From NCBI GenBank assembly GCA_001468855.1, contig LDIV01000001.1, forward strand, positions 730,402-781,693: a DNA stretch of 51,292 nucleotides. Reading direction: 5' to 3'. Shown here piece after piece: positions 40,532 through 48,821 of the stretch. The DNA is from a candidate division TM6 bacterium UASB124 (GTDB taxonomy: Bacteria; Dependentiae; Babeliae; Babeliales; RVW-14). Under the pieces are notes generated by a model. The model saw only the letters and a list, made by a program, of their open reading frames with translations, was not told the origin of the DNA and ran no database searches. The position numbers were made by a program, and so were the translations under genes. Each line of letters opens with the position of its first letter. Positions within the stretch are counted from its first letter, which is position 1.

Positions 40532-42039
40532 TACAAAAAGATACCGATATTGTTTCATTATTAGAAAAATCATTGAGTGCAGAAGCTCAGCAACATCTTG
40601 ATGAAGTTGGCATTGTTATTAAAGTTGGCGACGGCATTTGCAAAGTGTATGGGCTTACCAATACCGTTTTTGGCGAGCTTATAGTATTTGAAAATGGCGC
40701 ACAAGGAATGGTTCTTGACCTCGATGAAGACATAGTTTCTGTGATTTTGCTTGAAAGCAGTGTAGATGTTGTCGAGCAGGAGACTGCAAAACGAACAGGC
40801 TCTGTTTTTAGTATTCCAGTTGGAGAAAAATTAATAGGCCGTGTTATTGGTTCTACGGGTAAGCCTATGGATGCGTTGGGGCCGATACAGGCTGATGCAC
40901 AGCTACCCATTGAACGAGTGGCTCCCGGTATTATTGAACGATGTCCTATCAGCCAGTCACTTGAAACAGGTATTACTGTTATTGATAGCCTTATTCCCAT
41001 TGGCCGTGGTCAACGAGAACTTTTAATAGGTAATAGAAGTACCGGTAAAACGGCAATAGCACTCGACACCATTTTGCATCAAAAGGGTAAAAACGTTATT
41101 TGCATTTATGTTTCCATTGGCCACAAACAATCACATACCGCTCGTATTATTTATGAACTTGAGAAATATGGTGCCATGGAGCACTCAATTATTGTTGATG
41201 CAGATGCCAAAGAACCTGCAATGAATCAATATTTGGCTCCTTATACCGGATGTACAATCGGTGAATATTTTATGCATAAGGGCAAGGATGTTCTTGTTTT
41301 TTATGATGATTTAAGTAACCATGCTATTGCATATCGAGAGTTATCATTATTATTACGTCGTCCACCAGGTCGTGAAGCGTATCCCGGTGATATTTTTTAT
41401 ATTCACTCGCGCTTGTTGGAGCGGGCCGGACGCTTGCTTGGAAAAAATGGCGGTGGTTCTTTGACTGCCATACCGGTTATTCAAACTCAAGGTGATGATA
41501 TATCTGCTTATATTCCAACAAATTTGATTTCGATTACTGATGGACAAATATTTTTAGATACTAATCTTTTTAATAAAGGTATTCGTCCGGCTGTCAATAT
41601 CGGTTTATCAGTTTCTCGTGTTGGTGGTGCTGCACAAACCAAGGCGATAAAAAAAGTTTCCGGTTCACTCAAACTTGAGTTGGCACAATATCATGAACTC
41701 CTAGCGTTTGAACAATTTGGGTCCGAATTGGATAAAGCAAGCCAACGAGCACTTGATCGCGGTCGCCGTGCAATTGAGATTCTTAAACAACCTGAACATG
41801 AAACATATTCATTTGTAGATCAAACAATTTTTCTTTTTCTTTTGAAAGAGAATTATTTGGATAAGTTAGCAATAAGAGACATCAAACCATTTGTTGTGCA
41901 ATGTGCATCATATATAAAGGCTGCACATAAGGATGCTTATCAAAGTATTCTAGAATCACAAAGTTTGACTGACCAAAACATTGCCGAATTGCATAAGGCA
42001 GCAGAAGAATTTACGCTTATTTTCTCACGATCACAATAA
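40528..42039 (+). CDS. atpA: ATP synthase subunit alpha
   Basis: A 503-residue non-catalytic F1 subunit. An N-terminal beta-barrel (to about 95) is followed by the nucleotide domain with P-loop GNRSTGKT (168-175), VFYDDLSNHA as the Walker B region, PPGREAYPGDIFYIHSRLLE, and VSRVGGAAQ with arginine finger Arg364. The helical C-terminal domain is complete. The P-loop has Ser where most alpha subunits have Gln (GDRQTGKT) and Asn for Asp. The start overlaps the atpH stop (ATGA). The operon ends here: gamma, beta and epsilon are not downstream. Confidence 0.97.
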   Translation: MIQKDTDIVSLLEKSLSAEAQQHLDEVGIVIKVGDGICKVYGLTNTVFGELIVFENGAQGMVLDLDEDIVSVILLESSVDVVEQETAKRTGSVFSIPVGEKLIGRVIGSTGKPMDALGPIQADAQLPIERVAPGIIERCPISQSLETGITVIDSLIPIGRGQRELLIGNRSTGKTAIALDTILHQKGKNVICIYVSIGHKQSHTARIIYELEKYGAMEHSIIVDADAKEPAMNQYLAPYTGCTIGEYFMHKGKDVLVFYDDLSNHAIAYRELSLLLRRPPGREAYPGDIFYIHSRLLERAGRLLGKNGGGSLTAIPVIQTQGDDISAYIPTNLISITDGQIFLDTNLFNKGIRPAVNIGLSVSRVGGAAQTKAIKKVSGSLKLELAQYHELLAFEQFGSELDKASQRALDRGRRAIEILKQPEHETYSFVDQTIFLFLLKENYLDKLAIRDIKPFVVQCASYIKAAHKDAYQSILESQSLTDQNIAELHKAAEEFTLIFSRSQ

Positions 42040-42075
42040 AATCTATTAAAAACTTTGACGTGATTTATATGATTA

Positions 42076-42103
42076 TGAGTGCCCAGGCAACACAGGGCAC
42101 TCA
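42076..42103 (+). terminator. Hairpin after atpA
   Basis: TGAGTGCCC pairs with GGGCACTCA over a 10-base loop, 36 bases past the atpA stop. There is no T-run, so it may be a processing or weak termination site. The rest of the 306-base gap to 42345 holds only a small hairpin (GACAAC/GTTGTC, 42255-42272) and the leader ORF below. Confidence 0.45.
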
Positions 42104-42283
42104 CTATTATGATGGTGTGATTAGCAAGGGTGAAAATCCCGGGTTGCCAATGACAACATAATGACGAGCTTAGTTGTGTAAGAAAATGTAAAGATTCTTT
42201 GTTGCATATTACCTGTGATATACTTAATTTTGTAGTACGGCTTTTTGGGATTTTGACAACTGTTTTGTTGTCGGAGTTGCCTC

Positions 42284-42346
42284 ATGATACATACATATCA
42301 ATATAACCAATTGGTTCTAAGAACCTCAAAATTAAGGATTCTATAA
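42284..42346 (+). CDS. Possible 20-residue leader peptide of the cyclase gene
   Basis: ATG at 42284 is preceded by GGAG at seven bases. The 20 codons read MIHTYQYNQLVLRTSKLRIL, and the TAA overlaps the next ATG as TAATG. This stop-start overlap suggests coupled translation. The small hairpin just before it could regulate. It may also be chance, since the cyclase has its own AAGG site. Confidence 0.3.
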   Translation: MIHTYQYNQLVLRTSKLRIL

Positions 42347-43014
42347 TGAACAAAGAAAACATGCTTTATTTGGATCCTTCCTTTGTTATTGACATCAGTT
42401 GGCCTGTAAGTACCACAATGACCGCGTATAAAAATAAACAGACTGTTGAGTTTATATCAACAAAAATATTTGAGCTGGACAAGACAAGAGAATCATTAAT
42501 AACCATGAGCACACATACAGGAACACATGTTGATGCTCCGTATCATTTTATTAACAATGGTACAACTATCGATAACCTCAGCCTTACTCATTTCATTGGA
42601 CCTTGTACTGTTATTGATTTGTGTTCATGTAATGAAAAAATAACAGCAGCCGATTTGCAAAAACATTCTATTAACCAAAACGATAGAATTCTTTTGAAAA
42701 CCAATAATAGCAAGCAAGAGCCCAGAACATTATTTAATCCAAATTTTGTTTATCTGACGGCAGAGGCAACGCATTATTTGGTTTCAAAAAAGATCATGAC
42801 TGTAGGCATTGATTACCTTGGTATCGAACGCTCACAGCCGAACCATGAAACGCATTATATGTTGTTCGAAAATAATATCGCAATCATTGAAGGGCTACGA
42901 TTAGAAAACGTAGAAGCCGGAATATACTTTCTTTGTTGCTTGCCGCTCAAACTTCAGAACCTTGATGCAGCGCCTGCTCGTGCAATATTACTTGGTACAA
43001 ACTTAAAACAATAA
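42346..43014 (+). CDS. Cyclase-family hydrolase (kynurenine-formamidase-like)
   Basis: A 222-residue metal-dependent hydrolase. The metal site STHTGTHVDAPYHF (about 51-64) is the H-x-G-T-H-x-D-x-P-x-H signature of the family. VGIDYLGIERSQP, the H-E-T-H run and LPLKLQNLDAAPARAILL at the C-terminus are also typical. Members cleave formylkynurenine, isatin or other amide or ester substrates; no tryptophan-pathway gene is nearby, so the substrate is open. The last 61 bases overlap the convergent DUF35 gene, and the overlapping part is conserved in this protein. Confidence 0.88.
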   Translation: MNKENMLYLDPSFVIDISWPVSTTMTAYKNKQTVEFISTKIFELDKTRESLITMSTHTGTHVDAPYHFINNGTTIDNLSLTHFIGPCTVIDLCSCNEKITAADLQKHSINQNDRILLKTNNSKQEPRTLFNPNFVYLTAEATHYLVSKKIMTVGIDYLGIERSQPNHETHYMLFENNIAIIEGLRLENVEAGIYFLCCLPLKLQNLDAAPARAILLGTNLKQ

Positions 43015-43382
43015 TTGATAATTCCCTTATCCCCTGATGCATACATTTTTCTAAAAACAGCTTCAACTCTCATGCCTATATGTAGGTCATCAAAAGAAAC
43101 ATCTGTTAATTGTGCTAAAACTTTAGGACCTTCTTCGAGTTGAATGAGTCCGATGCAATACGGGCCCATACCTGTAAATGCTGCCGGTTGATTTACAATC
43201 TGTGTAAATGTTAGCACCGCTCCTTGTCCGGAAAAAACATAGGGAGAAAAATGTGTGGACTGACAAGAGCAGAGGTGTATTCGTGGAAAATGTTTTTTAT
43301 TACAGTCCAAGCACACGCATCCTTCAAGACGATAGTAAGCAGCGTATCTGCGCCAACGTAACGTAGGGCTTGTTGTAAACAT
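42954..43382 (-). CDS. DUF35 zinc-ribbon/OB-fold partner of thiolase and HMG-CoA synthase
   Basis: A 142-residue protein. RYAAYYRLEGCVCLDCNKKH, then FPRIHLCSC, gives a zinc ribbon with Cys24, Cys27, Cys38 and Cys40 (second knuckle C-x-C instead of C-x2-C). An OB-fold follows, with GQGAVLTFTQI and PYCIGLIQLEEGPKVLAQLTD. In archaea DUF35 holds acetoacetyl-CoA thiolase and HMG-CoA synthase together in one complex; its place directly after both genes here argues for the same role. AAAGGA lies five bases before the ATG at 43382. The tail of about 13 residues that overlaps the cyclase gene is probably not conserved. Confidence 0.88.
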   Translation of the reverse strand: MFTTSPTLRWRRYAAYYRLEGCVCLDCNKKHFPRIHLCSCQSTHFSPYVFSGQGAVLTFTQIVNQPAAFTGMGPYCIGLIQLEEGPKVLAQLTDVSFDDLHIGMRVEAVFRKMYASGDKGIINYCFKFVPSNIARAGAASRF

Positions 43383-43384
43383 AA

Positions 43385-44554
43385 TTATCCTTTTTGAAAG
43401 ATATGAACAACGACAGTTGTACCGCAACCGCCCATACTATGCGTAAGCCCAATCTGAGCATCTTTAACCTGTCGTTTGCCGGCAAGACCTCTGAGTTGCA
43501 TAACCGTTTCATAAGCTTGTGCAACTCCGCTTGCACCTACTGGATGACCTTTGGCTTTGAGTCCTCCCGATACATTGACCGGCAATCGCCCCCCCATTGA
43601 TGTCACCCCTTGTTCAGTTGCCAGGCCCGCCTGTCCTTGCGGAAAAAAACCGAGATCTTCAAGCGTAATAATTTCGTTAATAGAAAATGCATCATGTAAC
43701 TCAACTATGTTGATCTGATCACGCTCAATGTTTGCTAATTTATAGGCCTGACAAGCGGCAATTTGCGTAGCTTTAAATTCTGTTATTTTTTCACGGCAAG
43801 CTAACGTCAAACTATCAGATCCTTGACCGCTTCCGATGATATAAACAATTTTTTTATCTCTATGGCGGCGGCAATAATGTTGAGCAAAATCTTCTGTGCT
43901 TAAAATAAGTGATGCAGCACCGTCACTTATAGGTGCACAATCCAACATTGTTAAAGGATCAGCAACCATAGGAGCGTTAATTACATCAGAAATGGTTATC
44001 TCTCTTTGAAAATGAGCTAACGGATTTTGTGCTGCGTGTTTATGATTTTTTACACTTACAGAGGCTAATTGATGTCGAGTAAGTTCAAATGTGTTCATAT
44101 ACGATCGCGTTATTAGGGCGTTTAAACCGGGAAAAGTAGCCCCCATAAAATGTTCAAATTCTTCATCTGCAGCACCTACAAGTATTTGTGTAATATCAGC
44201 AGAAGAAACATCAGTCATTTTTTCAACACCGTTAATAAGTACAACTTCTGCTTGTCCTGATTCTAGTGCTGCTATGCCGGAACGTAATGCAAGTCCTCCT
44301 GAAGCACAAGCTCCCTCAATGGTCATGCTTGCACAATTAGAATGTAGAATATCGGCAGCCATTGCACCTACATGCATTTGTCCAGCCACCATACCGGCAC
44401 ATACCGTCCCGGTGTAAATAGCACCAATGTCTTTAACGTTAAGGTTGGCATCGTGCAACGCTTGGAGTTCTGCCGCTGCTAATAAATCACGTAAACTCTT
44501 ATCCCAATGCTCTCCAAATTGCGTACATGATGCTCCAAGAACCGCTATCTTCAT
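43385..44554 (-). CDS. Acetyl-CoA acetyltransferase (thiolase), archaeal type
   Basis: A 389-residue thiolase that condenses two acetyl-CoA into acetoacetyl-CoA. The nucleophile Cys83 is in TIEGACASGGLAL. ELHDAF holds a catalytic His, GLKAKGHPVGASG is the conserved loop, and SMGGCGTT the second Cys. The N-terminal IAVLGASCTQFGEHWDKS and the shortness of the loop domain are as in archaeal and SCP2-type thiolases that work with DUF35. It overlaps the synthase stop by four bases, and its own stop lies two bases before the DUF35 start. Confidence 0.93.
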   Translation of the reverse strand: MKIAVLGASCTQFGEHWDKSLRDLLAAAELQALHDANLNVKDIGAIYTGTVCAGMVAGQMHVGAMAADILHSNCASMTIEGACASGGLALRSGIAALESGQAEVVLINGVEKMTDVSSADITQILVGAADEEFEHFMGATFPGLNALITRSYMNTFELTRHQLASVSVKNHKHAAQNPLAHFQREITISDVINAPMVADPLTMLDCAPISDGAASLILSTEDFAQHYCRRHRDKKIVYIIGSGQGSDSLTLACREKITEFKATQIAACQAYKLANIERDQINIVELHDAFSINEIITLEDLGFFPQGQAGLATEQGVTSMGGRLPVNVSGGLKAKGHPVGASGVAQAYETVMQLRGLAGKRQVKDAQIGLTHSMGGCGTTVVVHIFQKG

Positions 44555-45561
44555 AAATATTTTTTTCGATTTATATATTCTATAGTTAATGTTGCTCGTT
44601 GTTGCTTATCAGTTAAAAGTGGCGTTGTTGTGATTATAAAAGAATCGCTTCCGCTTCCACTTCCATAACTTGTCATTAAAATTTTTTGATTTGGCTTTGC
44701 GTTATCAAGAACAGCCGTAAGACTTATTGGAGAGCTGGCACTATATGAGTTGCCTATTCTTGTTACCAACAATCCCGGCATAAGTTGTTTCTTGATAAAA
44801 CCGAGTTTTTTTGCTGCGAGCAAAGGAAACTTGCCATTAGGCTGGTGAAAGATAACGTAGTCAAAGTCTGCTGGTGTCATGCGTGTTTGTTCTAATATTT
44901 TTTGGGTTGCTGCTATAACATGCTTAAAATAAGCCGGTTCTCCGGTAAAACGATGTGCATGTTCCGGATATGGCTGCAGCTCTCGTCGCCAAAAATCAGG
45001 TGTATCACTTGCAAATGAAATTGTTGCATCAATTGTTGCAATAATTTCATCAGGATTGTTGCCGATGATAAAAGCAGCACCTGCAGCACTTGCGCTATAT
45101 TCAAGGACGTCTCCCGGAGCAGCTTGAGACGTATCTGCTCCTATCGCAAGACCATAGTTAATGAGGTTTGCTTTAACCAATCCATAACATAATTGAAACG
45201 CAGTTGTTCCTGCTTTACAGGCAAATTCTAAATCAGCTGCCATATAAAAATTATGTAATCCTAAAGCAGTACCTACAATTGTTGATGTCGGTTTGACGGC
45301 ATAGGGGTGACTTTCACTTCCTATATACAGAGCACCAATTTTTTCAGGATTGATATTAGCGCGAAGCAACGCATTATGTGCAGCCTGAACAGCAATTGTT
45401 ACGACATCTTCGTCAATTCCGGGAACGGATTTTTCTTCGATGAGTAAATTTGCTTTTATGTGTGATGAATTCTGCTTATGTTGCTGCGCGATTTTTTCAA
45501 TCAAAATACGTCCGACAGGAACATATGCACCATATCCAACGATACCTACAGAATTAGCCAT
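44551..45561 (-). CDS. Hydroxymethylglutaryl-CoA synthase, archaeal type
   Basis: A 336-residue enzyme that adds acetyl-CoA to acetoacetyl-CoA to give HMG-CoA. The catalytic Cys115 is in ADLEFACKAGTTAFQ; GSESHPYAVKPT carries the Glu region, and DYVIFHQPNGKFP the His. Archaeal synthases are near 350 residues, whereas eukaryotic and Gram-positive ones are 380-500, and this one follows the archaeal pattern from its first residues (VGIVGYGAYVPVGRI). It lies five bases after the reductase gene and overlaps the thiolase start (ATGA). Confidence 0.92.
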   Translation of the reverse strand: MANSVGIVGYGAYVPVGRILIEKIAQQHKQNSSHIKANLLIEEKSVPGIDEDVVTIAVQAAHNALLRANINPEKIGALYIGSESHPYAVKPTSTIVGTALGLHNFYMAADLEFACKAGTTAFQLCYGLVKANLINYGLAIGADTSQAAPGDVLEYSASAAGAAFIIGNNPDEIIATIDATISFASDTPDFWRRELQPYPEHAHRFTGEPAYFKHVIAATQKILEQTRMTPADFDYVIFHQPNGKFPLLAAKKLGFIKKQLMPGLLVTRIGNSYSASSPISLTAVLDNAKPNQKILMTSYGSGSGSDSFIITTTPLLTDKQQRATLTIEYINRKKYL

Positions 45562-45566
45562 CGTAT

Positions 45567-46826
45567 TTACCTACTCTCTGTTAATAACTCCCAAGCCCGT
45601 TTGACTGAAATGTTTTTTTCATTGCACATACAAGATGCGACGTGATCAATCAATTCCACGGGAACACCGGCCATAATCGCAATGTTTTTGCTATGAAGGC
45701 GCATATGCCCTTGCTGAATGCCATCGGTTACCAATGCTTTAAGCGCTGCAAAATTTTGAGCCAGTCCAACAGATGCTAAAATATTTGCCAGCTCATATGA
45801 TGATGTAACACCGAGAATTTTTAAACATAAACGAGCCAATGGATGACTTTGCGTTACTCCGCCAACAATACCAACAGCCAATGGCAATTTGATTTCACCA
45901 ACTAAATCGCCATCACTATTTTTATAGTAATACGTCAAAGGACTATATTCTTTTTGATACGATGCATAGGCATGAGCACCAGCTTCAAGAGCTCTAAAAT
46001 CATTGCCGGTTGCAAGAGCAATTGCATCAATACCATTCATAATTCCTTTATTGTGTGTTGCGCATCTAAAATGATCGGCACACGCATATGCACAGGCATC
46101 AAGAATCTTTTCTATAACATCACAACCGATTACTTCTTTTTTCCACACTGCCCATGCCAATGACATGCGTTGGATGGAAAGATTTGAAACAATACGCAAA
46201 AAAACAATACCACCGGTTAAGGTTTCAAGCTTTGGTGCTATCGCTTCGGCCATTGTGTTAACAATATTTGCACCCATCGCATCTTTTACATCAACAATTA
46301 ATTGACATGTAAGCATTTGGCCGCGTTCGGTGTGATGAATATTGACACAGATATCACGAGCCCCGCCACCAGATTCAAGCAAAATAGCATCTCGTGCATT
46401 GGCACATGTAATAAGTTCTTCCTTGTGTAAGCAAATCATTTGTTGTGCTGACAACACATCAGGTACTTGTATTAAAACAACTTGTCCTATCATAAATGGA
46501 GCAGAACTTATTGCCCAAAAACCTCCCGACTCACGTGCGAGACGCGCAGCATTAGAAGCAGCGGCAACAACACTGGGTTCTTCTATGGCCATAGGGATTA
46601 AATAGTCTTTACCATTAATAAGAAAGTTTGTGGCGATGCCCAGGGGAAGCTGCATGAGAGAAACAACATTTTCAATCATTCTGTTTGCTGTCTCAACATC
46701 AAGTGCGTTGATGTTTTTGAGGAGATTAATTTCTTGTTCTGAGAGGTGCGCAAACTGTCCAAGCTGTACAAGCCGTTGATTATTTGTTTGTTTATAAAAG
46801 CCAGGAAGCCGACTTGTTTTGTACAT
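45567..46826 (-). CDS. HMG-CoA reductase, class II
   Basis: A 419-residue soluble reductase that makes mevalonate from HMG-CoA, the committed step of the pathway. Class II marks: SRLPGFYK at the N-terminus, EEPSVVAAASNAA with the catalytic Glu (82/83), ATHNKGIMNGIDA with Lys260, ATGNDFRALEAG with Asp276 and QGHMRLHSKN with His374. DAMGANIVNT is the coenzyme loop. The start at 46826 is the first ATG; a TTG nine codons upstream is possible and the ribosome site is weak either way. First gene of the four-gene mevalonate operon. Confidence 0.95.
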   Translation of the reverse strand: MYKTSRLPGFYKQTNNQRLVQLGQFAHLSEQEINLLKNINALDVETANRMIENVVSLMQLPLGIATNFLINGKDYLIPMAIEEPSVVAAASNAARLARESGGFWAISSAPFMIGQVVLIQVPDVLSAQQMICLHKEELITCANARDAILLESGGGARDICVNIHHTERGQMLTCQLIVDVKDAMGANIVNTMAEAIAPKLETLTGGIVFLRIVSNLSIQRMSLAWAVWKKEVIGCDVIEKILDACAYACADHFRCATHNKGIMNGIDAIALATGNDFRALEAGAHAYASYQKEYSPLTYYYKNSDGDLVGEIKLPLAVGIVGGVTQSHPLARLCLKILGVTSSYELANILASVGLAQNFAALKALVTDGIQQGHMRLHSKNIAIMAGVPVELIDHVASCMCNEKNISVKRAWELLTESR

Positions 46827-47016
46827 ACTTACAATCACTTCATTATTTATCAATAATACCGATACGAAGGCACGATAGTACCATATTTTACTAGCATTCG
46901 CAAAAGCGTTTGCTTACTCCTCTTTACAAAGGTAGTAAAAAACATAAAATATATTACCCAACTTTTTGCGAGTTTATATTGATGTAATTTCACCCGTTTA
47001 ACCTGAGAAATTTGTT

Positions 47017-48279
47017 ATGAAGATTAGGTTTAGAATAATTGCATGTCTTATACTTTTCACTCAGTTGCTTATTGTACCCAACAAAATATCAGCAGCATAC
47101 ACTATAGATGATCAGGTCGAGCAAAAAGAATTTTTTGATATCGAAACAGATTTAGTTTCAATAGAGGCACTAAAAAATGGTATTATTGTACGAACTCCGT
47201 ATGGTGCTTTTTACGAAAGTACTCAAGTTATAATAGCATTAATCTATAGTCAACCTATGTTGCGCCTTAGAGATATCTATCAATATGGCCCATCGCATTT
47301 TGCTAAAAAAGATGTGGTTTATGGAGGAGTTAATGAAACTGACAAAGGATCATTTCGGTATACACGATTTGATCATTCCATTTGCGTATGGGCCCTTACA
47401 AAATTAAAAGGACGTTCACTAGAAGAGCAAATTGCAGCACTATTGCATGATATTTCACATACATCCTTATCTCACGTTGCATGCTTTTTGTATGGAAAAA
47501 ATCAACGAACAGATAAGTCTTGGCAGGATATGGTACTTAAAGAATTTTTAATCAAACATGGAATTGACGTCATTCTCTCACAATACAATATTGCATTCAA
47601 AGATGTCCTTGAAAAACCATATCTTGATCGTATTGACTATACACTTATTGGAGCATGGCTTGCGGGATATCTTTCCAAAAGCGATATGAATAATATTGCT
47701 AAAAATTTAAATTACAATCGAAACAAAAAAGTCTGGTATTTTACATCAAAAGCGTGTGCTCGCAAACTGGTTGAAGTTTTTTTGAAGCAGGCTTGTAACA
47801 ATAACTGTGCAATATGGAATACGGTTGTTTATACATACACTAAGTTGGCACTAGAAAGAGCTTTCAAGTTATCGATTTTTGTATTAAGGGAGCAGAAAAA
47901 AATCTTTCTTACTCGAGAAAATTTTGAATATGGTCTTACTGATGAAGAAGTATGGAAAATGCTGACGACTGCCACGGATAAAACAATCCAGACTTGCATG
48001 GACATTGTTATTAATCACGAAACATATCTTGAGGCAGCCTCACCAACAGCCTCTCCAACCAGTGAGGATAAAAGACACCTTTCTATTATTGTACCTAAGT
48101 TCAGAGAACTTAATCCTTTGGTTTGTACTCGCAAAGGAAAATATACACCAATATTAGATCTTGATTATGAGTTAAGAAAAAAATATAACGAAACAAAGGC
48201 TGATGTTGAAACAGGTTGGCAACTAGACCTTCAGAGCTTCAAAAAACCGATCAAAGCTAAGGTTATTAATGGTTTCTAA
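47017..48279 (+). CDS. Exported HD-domain phosphohydrolase (COG1078/SAMHD1-like)
   Basis: A 420-residue protein with a signal peptide (about 1-27, VPNKISAAY). The HD core follows: YTRFDHSICVWALTKL (first His), AALLHDISHTSLSHVACF (HD pair and extra His) and KPYLDRIDYTLIGAW (last Asp). The spacing is that of the COG1078/SAMHD1 branch of dNTP triphosphohydrolases. The C-terminal 150 residues are helical, with an Ala/Ser/Pro linker. Export is odd for an enzyme acting on nucleotides unless the target is in the host. Divergent from the mevalonate operon across 190 bases with no clear promoter. Confidence 0.8.
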   Translation: MKIRFRIIACLILFTQLLIVPNKISAAYTIDDQVEQKEFFDIETDLVSIEALKNGIIVRTPYGAFYESTQVIIALIYSQPMLRLRDIYQYGPSHFAKKDVVYGGVNETDKGSFRYTRFDHSICVWALTKLKGRSLEEQIAALLHDISHTSLSHVACFLYGKNQRTDKSWQDMVLKEFLIKHGIDVILSQYNIAFKDVLEKPYLDRIDYTLIGAWLAGYLSKSDMNNIAKNLNYNRNKKVWYFTSKACARKLVEVFLKQACNNNCAIWNTVVYTYTKLALERAFKLSIFVLREQKKIFLTRENFEYGLTDEEVWKMLTTATDKTIQTCMDIVINHETYLEAASPTASPTSEDKRHLSIIVPKFRELNPLVCTRKGKYTPILDLDYELRKKYNETKADVETGWQLDLQSFKKPIKAKVINGF

Positions 48280-48284
48280 TTAAC

Positions 48285-48575
48285 CTAAGTTGTGAATATC
48301 AAACAATTGAAACAGTACGCTAATACAAAGCAAAAAGCCTTGAGTTCAAACCGGGCCGAACTTACAGCATGAATTTTCTTTGGAAATTGCGCCGTCATTT
48401 CGCTAAGCATAGTTTCTATAGTTTTACGCCCCCGCTCAAGAAGATAAATTATCCAAGGCTTGCGAGGTATCTTTGAATTTGATTTTCGCGTAGTAAGAAA
48501 ACTAAACTCTAATGCCTCATTGATCAAATCTTCATATGCTTGAAGACATTTGCAAGAATAGCAAAGATAATCTCT
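48285..48575 (-). pseudogene. Transposase C-terminal remnant (IS982-like, second type)
   Basis: The minus-strand frame ends with LLERGRKTIETMLSEMTAQF and PKKIHAVSSARFELKAFCFV, matching the end of IS982-like transposases (IETxFSxL, xHAVTxxGFELK, FxLAYxxN). Only about 95 codons remain and no start or N-terminal domain is present. It differs from the 3421-3802 relic, so it is a different element. 48588-48821 upstream holds no further recognisable part. Confidence 0.6.
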
Positions 48576-48821
48576 AAAACATGGCACGAAACCGCATGCA
48601 ATCTTCGATTAAACTGGCTTTAGCTTAACATATTCGGAATATATCGGTGTTCCTTTAAAAATATTCTTGCACATTCTTGGTTGCCATAGAAAAATATACG
48701 AGTACGTATTGAAAAGTAGTTTTAGCTATGATTTTTGTAGAATTAGAAACATACAAGTACTTTGGGGTATAATTTTGTATATGTGAACTTTTTGATAGAT
48801 CAAAAAGAGAAAGGGTTCATT

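Noticed and set aside
42085..42180. A possible tRNA or riboswitch after atpA
   Set aside because: The GC-rich stretch folds only into the single hairpin at 42076-42103; no cloverleaf or known riboswitch core was found.
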